Shown piece by piece: positions 1 to 8,463 of a stretch of DNA of 64,000 nucleotides. This DNA comes from Paenilisteria newyorkensis (GTDB taxonomy: Bacteria; Bacillota; Bacilli; Lactobacillales; Listeriaceae), in NCBI RefSeq assembly GCF_000766145.1, contig NZ_JNFB01000007.1, positions 1-64,000 of the forward strand, in the 5' to 3' direction. Within the stretch, counting starts at the first letter, position 1; the number at the start of each line of letters is the position of its first letter. The translations under genes and the position numbers were made by a program. The notes under the pieces are model-generated. The model had not been told where the DNA came from. It searched no databases and saw only the letters and a program-made list of their open reading frames with translations.

Positions 1-31
1 AAATGATACATCATATTTTGCCACAGCAAAA

Positions 32-70
32 CACCCCAAACGTTAGATTTTTGGTCTAACTTTTGGGGTG
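32..70 (-). terminator. Terminator of the GW amidase gene
   Basis: Long hairpin: CACCCCAAA...GTTAGA pairs with TCTAAC...TTTGGGGTG around a short T-rich loop. Read on the minus strand it lies just after the amidase stop and is followed by TTTTGC. It could also stop transcription arriving on the plus strand, where T residues follow a little further on. Confidence 0.75.
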
Positions 71-106
71 CACATCATTTTTTCGTGGATTTACTGCTTT
101 TTTATG

Positions 107-2410
107 TTATTTCAGGTTTGCTAGTAATGTCCAACCGATAACGACATTGCCATTCTTGAGGCGGTACCATACTTTTCCTTCGATATTAGCTTGACGATCT
201 GCGGTTAATGTTTTGCCAGCAAAATTAGCGAGCGTTCCAACTTTAATCGGAGGATCATCGACAGGGAATGAGTAGAGTACACCAGCAGTATTAGCTACTT
301 TTTTCGTTAAGTTCACTGGTTTTTCAGCAATTGCGCCATCATAAAATTTCGTCAGGGCACTTGCATTAACCCAACCAAGAAGTTGACCGTTTGAACTGAT
401 TTGGTAGTATAAGCCGCCAGTTGTTTTGGCTTCACGCAAGATACGGAGCTTTTTACCACTGTAATTGGAAAGTGGTGCAATTTTTGAATTGATACCGTAT
501 GTGTTCGGAACTAATTTCCAGATGTATTGATTTGCTGTCGTTTTTGTTTTACCGTAAGCGGTCAATGTTTTGTCGTAAACGGGTTGGTCGTAATTAGTCG
601 GCGTAACGCTCACTGCGCGAACCCAACCAATCGACTCTGCGCCGTTCATTAGGCGGAACCAGAGTGTACCGTTAACCGTCATTTGTTTGTGAACAGTTAG
701 TTTTAAGTTCAGATATTTCGTCAAATCGCCTTTACGTGTCGAACTGTCAACCACTGGGAAGTAGTAAATAGAGTCTTTTGGAAGCGCGACATAACGCGGC
801 AGATTCGCCGTTTGTTCCATACTTGGTGTATAGAAAATCGATACGGCTTTGCTGTCTACCCAACCAATCGTTTTCCCATCAATGGCAAATTGGTACCAGA
901 TGCCTTTGCTTGTTTTCGCTTCACGAATGAGTTTTAAATTCTTACCGTTATAGGTAGAGAGGGGGTTGACAACTTTGGCGCCGAGTGTTCCGCTTGGTAC
1001 AGTCCAGACGTTGTTGCCAGCAGCAGTTTTGACGCTAGCATAGGTTGTAGCTCCCATTACCTTGTCATAAGCGATTTGATCAAAAGCTGTGGCGGTAAGG
1101 CTTGAAGCGCGAACCCAGCCGACTGCTTCGGAACCGTTCATTAGGCGATACCATAATGTACCGTTTAGCGTGATTTGTTTGTTCGCAAGCAATGGTTTGT
1201 TCGTATAAGACGCTAATGTTCCTTTACGCACCGAGCTGTCAATCACTGGGAAATAATAAACGGATTCAGTTGGAACGTTGACGTAGCGAGTTAGATTTGC
1301 GGTTTGTTCCATGCTTGGTGTGTAGAAAGCAGTAACGGCTTTATTTTCCACCCAACCAATGATTTTCCCGTCAATGCTAAATTGATACCACGTGCCACTT
1401 TGCGTTTTTGCTTCGCGTAATAGTTTCAAATTTTTGCCAGTGTAGGCGGATAGTGGATTCACTTCGTTGGCTCCTGCTGTATTGAAAGGTGCTGACCAAA
1501 CCGTGTTGCCAGCCGCTGTTTTGACATTAGCGTAAGTTGTAGCTGCGAATGGGACATTAGAAATAATTGTATCTTTACTCATCGCGTTGTATTTCTCAGT
1601 CACGAGTGCTAGGAACTCATTATAGCTGTAGCCCCATTTGTTGAAATAACCAATCGGATCGGTATGCGTTGTGCCACCTAGGTATTTACTGACTGCATTA
1701 TGTGTCCAAACAGTTCCAACGCCATCTGTTTCAGCGCTATCAATCGGCAGTTTATATTTATCTAGAATGTAGGCTGTATAATAGGCATAATTATTAATCG
1801 AACGCGCAAACTCGTCAAAAGTCTTGTGCTCTACCAGTTCGTACTGAACAAAACGAGCGTTGGCAAAACGTCCTGCTCCCCAAACACCATAATCGGTCGG
1901 GTGAATTTGAATAATATTGCCTTTATCGACAAAACTATGCACAAAAGCGTTCTCCCAATTGCCACTCATGTAGTCAATCTCATTCTGAATGGTCGAATTT
2001 GGATTAGCCGTTTCATGCAAAACAACACCTTCTGGCTTGCCATAACCATTGCGATAGTTGAATTTCGTGAATTGCGACTGAATTTGGCTACTCAACTTTG
2101 CATTTGTAAAATTATTGGATTTGATATAGTTATTCACATTTGGATAGGCTGCTTTTGCATTTAAAACTCTGCTACGATCAGGAATTGGTGCATCCTGGTC
2201 TTCATCGGCATGTAAATCTCCAGTGAATGTGCCTTCCCGTTCTGCTTTTGGTACGTAGATTGAATTATCATCAATCGTTTGCGACCCGTCTTTTGCAGTG
2301 ACTGCGCTAATATTATCAGCAGGTTGTTGTTCATCAGCCAGGACAGATATCGGTAAAACAACAGTTGTAAGCCCGACCGTCACAATAGCTGATTTTAATA
2401 AAGTCTTCAA
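107..2410 (-). CDS. ami: Secreted N-acetylmuramoyl-L-alanine amidase with GW repeats (Ami-like)
   Basis: Cell-wall hydrolase expected to cleave the amide bond between muramic acid and L-alanine. The 767 residues begin with a signal peptide (about 1-25, ending SVLA), then an acidic linker, then a zinc amidase domain of the type 2/PGRP fold at about 115-275 (GVVLHETANP holds a likely metal ligand at His132; a second His lies in THTDP). The rest is a GW region with six Gly-Trp sites (IIGWV, AVGWV, TIGWV, SIGWV, LLGWV, VIGWT), about 80 residues apart and alternating between two types, so three tandem pairs. GW modules are known to bind lipoteichoic acid non-covalently, which anchors the enzyme. 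Start is TTG behind GGAGATGG. It matches L. monocytogenes Ami in architecture and in position next to fbaA, but with fewer GW pairs than I recall for that protein. Confidence 0.9.
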   Translation of the reverse strand: MKTLLKSAIVTVGLTTVVLPISVLADEQQPADNISAVTAKDGSQTIDDNSIYVPKAEREGTFTGDLHADEDQDAPIPDRSRVLNAKAAYPNVNNYIKSNNFTNAKLSSQIQSQFTKFNYRNGYGKPEGVVLHETANPNSTIQNEIDYMSGNWENAFVHSFVDKGNIIQIHPTDYGVWGAGRFANARFVQYELVEHKTFDEFARSINNYAYYTAYILDKYKLPIDSAETDGVGTVWTHNAVSKYLGGTTHTDPIGYFNKWGYSYNEFLALVTEKYNAMSKDTIISNVPFAATTYANVKTAAGNTVWSAPFNTAGANEVNPLSAYTGKNLKLLREAKTQSGTWYQFSIDGKIIGWVENKAVTAFYTPSMEQTANLTRYVNVPTESVYYFPVIDSSVRKGTLASYTNKPLLANKQITLNGTLWYRLMNGSEAVGWVRASSLTATAFDQIAYDKVMGATTYASVKTAAGNNVWTVPSGTLGAKVVNPLSTYNGKNLKLIREAKTSKGIWYQFAIDGKTIGWVDSKAVSIFYTPSMEQTANLPRYVALPKDSIYYFPVVDSSTRKGDLTKYLNLKLTVHKQMTVNGTLWFRLMNGAESIGWVRAVSVTPTNYDQPVYDKTLTAYGKTKTTANQYIWKLVPNTYGINSKIAPLSNYSGKKLRILREAKTTGGLYYQISSNGQLLGWVNASALTKFYDGAIAEKPVNLTKKVANTAGVLYSFPVDDPPIKVGTLANFAGKTLTADRQANIEGKVWYRLKNGNVVIGWTLLANLK

Positions 2411-2864
2411 TTTTCCATCTCCATTCTAAAAAGTCCCCTTTGGTATTAAAAAGTACACGGTATGAACGCGATTGCTCCCAGTCTATTCCCAATGTACACA
2501 ATGAATACTCCTATTATGTAGAAAATCAAGAAGAGAGTCAATAGAGTTTCCCTATCTTGGGCGCAATTTGAGCGAATGTATCTACTGTTTATGACAAAAA
2601 TAGTAAGTGGTAGCAACATCTTTAGGACATTTAACTCGAATATTGACAAATTACCTACAATTCTATGTCGAAATAGCGTCAAAAAAGTCATTTAGTAAGT
2701 AATGTTACAACAAAATATTCCTGTATGCGTTTTAACTTGAAAAGTGAGCTATTCGGTGTACTAATTTTTGCATCAAAAAAGGTGGATTCGAGGCGCCCAA
2801 TTTGACAAGAAAGAAGGAAAATAAGAAACTAAGATTATCACTGCATGAGAGAAGGGGAAAACTG
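2411..2864. other. Divergent intergenic region between amidase and lipid kinase
   Basis: AT-rich spacer separating two divergent genes, so it must hold both promoters. On the plus strand TTGAAA at 2737 and TACTAA at 2759 (16-bp spacer) could drive the lipid kinase. I see no convincing promoter for the amidase and no good small gene; the 81-codon minus-strand reading frame at 2446-2691 has no ribosome binding site. Confidence 0.4.
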
Positions 2865-3782
2865 TTGTTAAAGCGAATGTTAATCATCTATAATCCTGTT
2901 GCTGGGCAGCGCAAGTTTCACAAATTGATGCCGGTTGCAGAACAAGTTTTGGAAGAGGCGGGGTTTGATGTTACCTTGATTCCAACGACCGACCAGGCGA
3001 AAAGTGCGACTAAAATCGCGAAGCAAGGCGTATTGGACGGTTTTGAATTTATTGTTGCGGCAGGCGGAGATGGCACGGTAAATGATGTTGTCAACGGTTT
3101 AATGCAAGCGCCAACGCAGACCATTTTTGGGGTATTACCAGTGGGAACAACGAACGATTTCGCGCGCGCACTCGGGATGGCAAAAGATCCGGTGGAAGCC
3201 TTGCATATCATTGCAACCGGCGCGACGGTAAAAGTTGATGTGGGTCAAGCAAACGATCAATATTTTATCAACAATGCGGCGGGTGGAAAAATTACCGAAA
3301 TCACGTATGCTGTCAAAGAATCCATGAAAAACAAAATTGGACGCTTAGCCTATTTGGCGAGCGGTATAAAGTTACTACCAAAATTAGCTCCAAAACAAGT
3401 AAAAATCTCACACGATGAAGGCGTATTTGAAGGTGAAATCTTGTTGTTATTTGGCGCGTTAACAAACAGCGTCGGAGGTATGGAAAAACTGTGCCCACCA
3501 GCAATACTAAACGACGGATATATGGATTTGCTCATCTTGAAAAAAGTTTCGCCCGCAAAATTACTCAAATTACTTGCTTCTATTAAAAATGGTTCTCATC
3601 TCCAAAGCGAAGATGTCGTATACGTCAAAACAAAATACGCAGATATCGAATGCGAGGCGGGTTTGAACATAAGTTACGACGGCGTATATGGAGGAGAGAC
3701 ACCCTACAGATTGGAAGTCTTACCAGAAAAACTAGCAATTTTGGCAGATGCAGCCCGAATCGAGCACCGCATCCAGAAATAA
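2865..3782 (+). CDS. Diacylglycerol/lipid kinase, YegS/DgkB family
   Basis: ATP-dependent lipid kinase, probably phosphorylating diacylglycerol or a related lipid on the inner membrane face. The usual landmarks are present: an N-terminal LIIYNPVAGQ motif, the nucleotide-binding AAGGDGTVNDVVNGL, and LPVGTTNDFARALG, followed by a beta-sandwich C-terminal half. I place the start at TTG 2865, with AAGGGG 8-13 bases upstream, giving 305 residues, the family's normal size. An upstream TTG at 2802 would add a lysine-rich tail not typical of the family and has a badly spaced ribosome binding site. It stands alone between the amidase and fbaA. Substrate and symbol are not decided by sequence; DgkB is the closest named type. 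Confidence 0.8.
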   Translation: MLKRMLIIYNPVAGQRKFHKLMPVAEQVLEEAGFDVTLIPTTDQAKSATKIAKQGVLDGFEFIVAAGGDGTVNDVVNGLMQAPTQTIFGVLPVGTTNDFARALGMAKDPVEALHIIATGATVKVDVGQANDQYFINNAAGGKITEITYAVKESMKNKIGRLAYLASGIKLLPKLAPKQVKISHDEGVFEGEILLLFGALTNSVGGMEKLCPPAILNDGYMDLLILKKVSPAKLLKLLASIKNGSHLQSEDVVYVKTKYADIECEAGLNISYDGVYGGETPYRLEVLPEKLAILADAARIEHRIQK

Positions 3783-3924
3783 AACGATTACATCAAAAAT
3801 ATCGACCTTCACTATGGTAAACCACTCACAAATCTGGTATTATTACAGTGTTAGGAAAAATAGCAATCGTTATTTTTCACAGCAGAAAATCAAATTTTGT
3901 AAGAGTCTGGAACTAAGCTCGAAT

Positions 3925-4235
3925 GAAGCCGAAGAACTCCGAGCCCTATTTCTTTTTGGGTAGGATGAAGACTCGGCTTTATACAAATCGAGCGAAAGCG
4001 TTTGTATTCCGCAAGTTTCGCGGAAGCCGGAAGCGGAGTGTACGACTGTACATGATGACTGAAAGTAGGGAGGGAGTCATATCCCCGACCATGCGAGAAG
4101 TTAAGCGAAACTGTCCTTGTGTAGCAGAACCGGTGGATGGATTAACCGTTCACTACGTTCACGCTTATATTGGGACTGTAACTCATTACATGTCGAACAG
4201 TCCCAACAATGCGAACGCTTGCCGCCGATTTCCCC
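3925..4235. repeat. Palindromic intergenic element PE1 (fbaA leader)
   Basis: Gene-less stretch before fbaA made of successive hairpins. AAGCCGA/TCGGCTT closes 3926-3979. ATACAAA/TTTGTAT (3981-4007) encloses the 13-base loop TCGAGCGAAAGCG. A GTAC...GTACATGA motif lies at 4040-4055. A perfect 10-bp stem TTGGGACTGT/ACAGTCCCAA (4170-4179, 4197-4206) encloses a 17-base loop. Most of it recurs, inverted, at 10134-10509. The two reading frames across it (for example 3923-4294) have no coding character. It ends about 45 bases before the fbaA start, so it is probably partly transcribed as leader. Confidence 0.75.
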
Positions 4236-4280
4236 GGCTTATGCTCCACACTTTTATATTCCTGAGGAGGAAATTGTATT

Positions 4281-5135
4281 ATGCCTATCGTTAGTATGAC
4301 TGAAATGTTGAACAAAGCGTTAGCTGGTAAATATGCTGTAGGTCAATTCAACATCAACAACCTTGAATGGACTCGCGCTATTTTAGAAGCTGCAGAGCAA
4401 GAAAAAGCCCCTGTAATCCTTGGTGTTTCTGAAGGAGCAGCGAAATACATGGGTGGATTTACGACAGTAGTTAAAATGACTGAAGGACTTATGCATGACC
4501 TAAAAATCACTGTACCAGTTGCAATTCACTTGGATCACGGTTCATCTTTTGATTCTTGTAAAGCTGCAATTGATGCAGGATTCTCATCTGTTATGATCGA
4601 TGGTTCTCATCACCCAATCGATGAAAACGTTGAAATGACTAAAAAAGTTGTTGACTACGCACATCCAAAAGGCGTTTCTGTTGAAGCCGAAGTTGGAACT
4701 GTTGGTGGCGAAGAAGACGGCGTAACAGGCGGAATCAACTATGCTGATCCTGCTGAATGTCTACGTGTTGTTAAAGAAGCTAACATTGATGCACTTGCTG
4801 CAGCATTAGGTTCTGTACACGGTCCTTACCACGGCGAGCCAGTTTTAGGATTCAAAGAAATGGAAGAAATCTCGAAATTAACAGGTGCTCCTCTAGTACT
4901 TCACGGTGGTTCTGGAATTCCTGAACACCAAATCAAACAAGCAATCGAACACGGTCACAGCAAAATCAACGTTAACACGGAATGCCAAATCGTTTGGACA
5001 GCCGCTGTTCGCGAAAAATTAGCTACAGATGATAAAGTTTACGATCCACGTAAAGTTATCGGACCTGGTAAAGATGCGATTGTTAAAACAGTTGTTGCTA
5101 AGATCCAAGAATTTGGTTCAAACGGCAAAGCATAA
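4281..5135 (+). CDS. fbaA: Fructose-1,6-bisphosphate aldolase, class II
   Basis: Zinc-dependent aldolase of glycolysis and gluconeogenesis that interconverts fructose 1,6-bisphosphate with dihydroxyacetone phosphate and glyceraldehyde 3-phosphate. At 284 residues it has the length of the Bacillus-type class II enzyme. Visible signatures are [10 protein letters not shown] (metal-binding His and catalytic Asp region), [14 protein letters not shown], and LHGGSGIP with the second metal-binding His. The start has a very strong GAGGAGG site. It is a single-gene unit with a hairpin after its stop. The upstream element PE1 separates it from any promoter further left. Confidence 0.97.
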   Translation: MPIVSMTEMLNKALAGKYAVGQFNINNLEWTRAILEAAEQEKAPVILGVSEGAAKYMGGFTTVVKMTEGLMHDLKITVPVAIHLDHGSSFDSCKAAIDAGFSSVMIDGSHHPIDENVEMTKKVVDYAHPKGVSVEAEVGTVGGEEDGVTGGINYADPAECLRVVKEANIDALAAALGSVHGPYHGEPVLGFKEMEEISKLTGAPLVLHGGSGIPEHQIKQAIEHGHSKINVNTECQIVWTAAVREKLATDDKVYDPRKVIGPGKDAIVKTVVAKIQEFGSNGKA

Positions 5136-5152
5136 TTTTATACTTAACGATG

Positions 5153-5180
5153 ATAACGAGCCTAAATCTGGGCTCGTTAT
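5153..5180 (+). terminator. Hairpin after fbaA
   Basis: Perfect 10-bp stem ATAACGAGCC/GGCTCGTTAT with an 8-base loop, 17 bases after the fbaA stop. The T tract behind it is poor (TTGTTG). Immediately after comes GTTGAGGTTGTT, a match to the left arm of the dispersed palindromic elements, so a fragment of that family may sit at 5181-5200. Confidence 0.65.
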
Positions 5181-5407
5181 TTGTTGAGGTTGTTATGAGG
5201 CATCCCCCCAGCAGCCGAGCCAAGACAATAGACGAAACCAGCAGATATGAGGAAACTAAGACAGAGCATATACCCCAAATCAAATAAATAGCAGAAAATC
5301 AACTCCTCTCCTATTCTCCAAATACATAAATCAAAAGTCCGATACCCAATCTCCACAAAGCTTGATAAAATTAAAAGAAAACGCATACAAGAAATGAGGC
5401 GCAGAAA

Positions 5408-6553
5408 ATGGCAAATAAATTTTTAATTATAGGCGGAGGAATCGCTGGTTTGATGACAGGAATAGCGCTTCAACAAGCCGGTTTTTCCGTAGAAATTTTT
5501 GAAAAGGCAGAGGAAGTTAAGCGGGTTGGCGCAGGGATTACCGTTGCACCGAACGGGATGGCAGCGCTTGAACAGCTCGGTTTGGCGGAACGAGTAAAGG
5601 CGATGGGAAATGTTAGCTCCAAAGGAATTGCGATTGTGGATGAGGTTGGCAAAGCTATTACAAAGCTAGACGATGAAAAATATGCCTTCCCGATTTACGC
5701 AATACATAGAGCCGATTTGCAGACAATTTTGCTAGGTGCTCTTCAAGAAAGTACATTAAAACTAGGTAGCAAATGTCACGATTTGATACAGGATGATTCG
5801 GGAGTTGTCGCTCAGATGGAGGACGGTTCTGAGGTTCGCGGAGACTACGCAATCGTTGCAGACGGGATCCATTCTATCGCGAGGAACTGTATTTTTGGCA
5901 AACAACCGCTCCGTTATGCGGGTTACACGTGTTGGCGTGGCATTGCTGAAACTTGGCCGAAAGATGCAGATCCTAAGTTATTCACAGAAACTTGGGGCAC
6001 AAAAGGGCGCATTGGAATTGTCCCATTGGCAAACAAGGAAACATATTGGTTTGCGGTAGTTGGGGCGTCCGAGAATAGCATCGCCCATCAAACATATGAA
6101 TTATCGCATTTAATAGAACGTTTTGGTCCTTACCACAAGCCGATTCGCGAAGTATTGGAAGCTACAAATCCAGATAAAATAATACGCGGAGATATTTTTG
6201 ATTTGGAACCGATGAAAAGTTTTGCAAAAGGGCGCGTGGTTTTGATAGGAGACGCGGCACATGCGATGACGCCGAATTTGGGACAGGGCGGCTGTCAGGC
6301 GATGGAAGACGCGATTATTTTGCGGAACTGCTTGAAAAAGAATCATGATGTGGAGCAGGCTTTTGAGGATTTCAGTCTGGCTAGAGTTGGCAGAACAAAG
6401 AAAATTACAGAGCGCTCACGATTGATTGGAAAAATTGGGCAGTTGGAGGCGTCGTTTGTATGTAAGACGCGGAATATGGGAATGCGTTTGGCACCCGCGA
6501 CGCTGCAACGAAAGCAGTTGGATTATTTGTATGATGTGGATTTGGATGGGTGA
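5408..6553 (+). CDS. FAD-dependent aromatic-type monooxygenase
   Basis: Flavoprotein hydroxylase of the p-hydroxybenzoate/salicylate hydroxylase superfamily, 381 residues. It shows the N-terminal dinucleotide fold GGGIAGLMTGIALQQAG followed by EIFEKAEE, the middle DG motif (VADGIHSIAR), and the C-terminal FAD motif GDAAHAMTPNLGQGGCQAMEDA. Such enzymes use NAD(P)H and oxygen to hydroxylate a small substrate, which sequence does not reveal. The start follows GAGGCG. It sits alone between fbaA and murZ, the place where I recall the glycolipid glycosyltransferases lafA/lafB in L. monocytogenes, so it looks like a lineage-specific replacement. Confidence 0.85.
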   Translation: MANKFLIIGGGIAGLMTGIALQQAGFSVEIFEKAEEVKRVGAGITVAPNGMAALEQLGLAERVKAMGNVSSKGIAIVDEVGKAITKLDDEKYAFPIYAIHRADLQTILLGALQESTLKLGSKCHDLIQDDSGVVAQMEDGSEVRGDYAIVADGIHSIARNCIFGKQPLRYAGYTCWRGIAETWPKDADPKLFTETWGTKGRIGIVPLANKETYWFAVVGASENSIAHQTYELSHLIERFGPYHKPIREVLEATNPDKIIRGDIFDLEPMKSFAKGRVVLIGDAAHAMTPNLGQGGCQAMEDAIILRNCLKKNHDVEQAFEDFSLARVGRTKKITERSRLIGKIGQLEASFVCKTRNMGMRLAPATLQRKQLDYLYDVDLDG

Positions 6554-6574
6554 GGGAGTTAAGAAGCGAAGTCG

Positions 6575-6765
6575 AGCTGAAAATAGACCTCCAATATGCA
6601 TGAGAACGAAGTGGGCATGTAATCTATGCGCCGCGTTATGTTCAGCGCCTCCGGATCTAGCTTCAAGAGCCAGCCTCTCGGAAATTTCGTGGCCTCCGCA
6701 AAAGTCAAAGGAGGACTTTTACTGCGCCCCCTAACAATTTCTGTCGAGGCTAACGGGCTCTTTCA
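6575..6765. repeat. Palindromic intergenic element PE2
   Basis: Gene-less. It holds the small conserved hairpin TGCATG/CATGTA (6597-6602, 6616-6621, one G-T pair) with the 13-base loop AGAACGAAGTGGG. A second inverted pair is AGCCAGCCTCTCGGAAATT at 6668-6686 against a right arm at 6736-6759. The 35 bases at 6725-6759 are identical to 22559-22593 in PE5, so the two share a subtype. The murZ promoter, if separate, lies between here and 6847. Confidence 0.7.
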
Positions 6766-6846
6766 GCTTTTCGATTTGCAAATTTCCTCAATATCAGGGA
6801 TAATTAGCAACAAGTGAAATCTTTTTAATTAGAAAGAAGGAACGGT

Positions 6847-8118
6847 ATGATTGAGAAATTAGTAATACAAGGTGGAAAAGAGCTATCAGGGACGTTGCGT
6901 GTGGATGGGGCTAAGAATAGTGCTGTGGCGCTTATTCCTGCTACAATTCTGGCCGATTCAGACGTTACCATTGAAGGTTTACCTGATATATCCGATGTAC
7001 ACACATTATATGCCATTTTAGAAGAACTTGGCGGAACGATTCATGCGGATACAGATGCTGTAACGATTGATCCGTCTAATTTAATTGATATGCCACTACC
7101 AAATGGCAATGTAAAAAAATTACGCGCTTCCTACTATCTCATGGGTGCGATGCTAGGCCGTTTCAAAAAAGCGGTTATCGGACTTCCAGGTGGATGCTAT
7201 TTAGGTCCGCGTCCCATCGACCAACACATTAAAGGCTTCGAGGCGCTTGGAGCTACAGTCACAAATGAGCAAGGCGCTATCTATTTGCGTGCCGACGAAC
7301 TAAAAGGTGCCCGTATTTATCTGGACGTCGTGAGTGTTGGTGCAACGATTAATATCATGCTTGCTGCTGTTAAAGCAACTGGTAAAACTGTCATCGAAAA
7401 CGCAGCCAAAGAACCCGAAATTATCGATGTCGCAACCCTCCTTACAAGCATGGGTGCAAAAATAAAAGGCGCAGGCACAGACACCATCCGCATCGAAGGC
7501 GTTGAAAAACTTCACGGATGCCGCCACACCATTATTCCTGACCGCATTGAAGCCGGCACTTTCATGATTTTAGCAGCCGCAGTCGGTTCTGGAATCAAGG
7601 TCGAAAACATCATTCCAGCCCACATGGAAGCCGTGAAAGCGAAACTCGTCGAAGCTGGCGTATCCATCGAAATGGATGAAGATTCTGCCTATATCAGCAA
7701 AAGTGGTTCACTAAAAAAAGTAGATATCAAAACCTACGCCTATCCAGGTTTCCCAACCGATTTACAACAACCAATGACCGCATTATTAGCCGGTGCCCAC
7801 GGAAGTAGCGTCGTAACAGACACTATCTATCCAAGCCGTTTTAAACATATCGATGAGCTAAAACGCATGGGTGGTCGCTTCAAACTTCAAAGTCGCGCAG
7901 CCATTGTGACAGGCCCAACGCAGCTTAGAGGAGCAACAGTTACCGCGTCGGATTTACGCGCAGGTGCCTCGCTTGTTATCGCAGGCCTTGCTGCAGACGG
8001 TGTAACAGAAATCCACGGCGTCGAACATATTGAAAGAGGCTATGGCCGTATTATTGAAAAATTAGAAGGTATTGGCGCTGATATTTGTAAGGTGTCACAC
8101 GCCTCCGAAATCGTCTAG
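6847..8118 (+). CDS. murZ: UDP-N-acetylglucosamine 1-carboxyvinyltransferase 2 (MurZ)
   Basis: First committed step of peptidoglycan precursor synthesis: transfers enolpyruvate from PEP to UDP-GlcNAc in the cytoplasm; the fosfomycin target. 423 residues. It keeps the Lys-Asn pair in VDGAKNSAV (about 23-24), the catalytic cysteine in [12 protein letters not shown] (Cys117), and RIEAGTFM. It is the second of two paralogues in the window; the other (34362-35651) has the more usual [12 protein letters not shown] loop, so I assign this one as MurZ (MurA2). The start follows GAAAGAAGGAACGGT. The inverted repeat of PE3 begins 5 bases after its stop and may act as its transcript end. Confidence 0.93.
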   Translation: MIEKLVIQGGKELSGTLRVDGAKNSAVALIPATILADSDVTIEGLPDISDVHTLYAILEELGGTIHADTDAVTIDPSNLIDMPLPNGNVKKLRASYYLMGAMLGRFKKAVIGLPGGCYLGPRPIDQHIKGFEALGATVTNEQGAIYLRADELKGARIYLDVVSVGATINIMLAAVKATGKTVIENAAKEPEIIDVATLLTSMGAKIKGAGTDTIRIEGVEKLHGCRHTIIPDRIEAGTFMILAAAVGSGIKVENIIPAHMEAVKAKLVEAGVSIEMDEDSAYISKSGSLKKVDIKTYAYPGFPTDLQQPMTALLAGAHGSSVVTDTIYPSRFKHIDELKRMGGRFKLQSRAAIVTGPTQLRGATVTASDLRAGASLVIAGLAADGVTEIHGVEHIERGYGRIIEKLEGIGADICKVSHASEIV

Positions 8119-8122
8119 TCGT

Positions 8123-8322
8123 TCAGCGGAGCGACAAGCACTCATTTTTGTTGAGGTTGTTCGAAGTAAAGCGAGTTACAACCTCAATATGCAAAGGAAC
8201 AAAGTGAGTTTGTAGTCCCACTATAAAGCCTGTGCGCTGGTGCTCATGTACCCAAGTACCCAAGTACATTCCGCTCCGGTACTCGGCTTTGCCTAGAATC
8301 TGAGCACTTGTCGCTCCGCTGA
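8123..8322. repeat. Palindromic intergenic element PE3 with 22-base terminal inverted repeats
   Basis: Terminal arms at 8123-8144 and 8301-8322 match as inverted repeats at 20 of 22 positions (arm core GCGGAGCGACAAG). Inside are the 10-bp stem TTGAGGTTGT/ACAACCTCAA (8151-8160, 8178-8187) with a 17-base loop, then TGCAAA/TTTGTA (8190-8195, 8209-8214) with a 13-base loop, then a GTAC-rich motif at 8241-8275. The part at about 8270-8296, read on the minus strand, resembles 62972-63005 in PE6. No coding sequence. It lies between murZ and rho. Confidence 0.8.
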
Positions 8323-8394
8323 GGCTCGGCGGGAGATTGTGAAATGCGTAAAAACATCAGTTTCTTGAATTCGAGTTTTATTAGTAAATCATGA

Positions 8395-8406
8395 AAGAAC
8401 GTTCTT
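8395..8406. promoter_or_regulatory. 12-bp perfect palindrome before rho
   Basis: AAGAACGTTCTT, 58 bases before the rho start. It could be an operator, but it matches no consensus I can name with confidence. Low certainty that it is functional. Confidence 0.3.
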
Positions 8407-8463
8407 AATCCTCAGCTCTCCTAAAATCCTCTTTACAAAAAATCCAAAAGGTGGTCAAATTAT

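Noticed and set aside
2446-2691. 81-codon hydrophobic minus-strand reading frame upstream of the amidase
   Set aside because: No ribosome binding site before its ATG, AT-rich non-coding composition, and it would occupy the promoter region of the amidase.
3923-4294. 123-codon plus-strand reading frame before fbaA
   Set aside because: It runs through the hairpins of PE1, overlaps the fbaA ribosome binding site and start, and has no coding signature.
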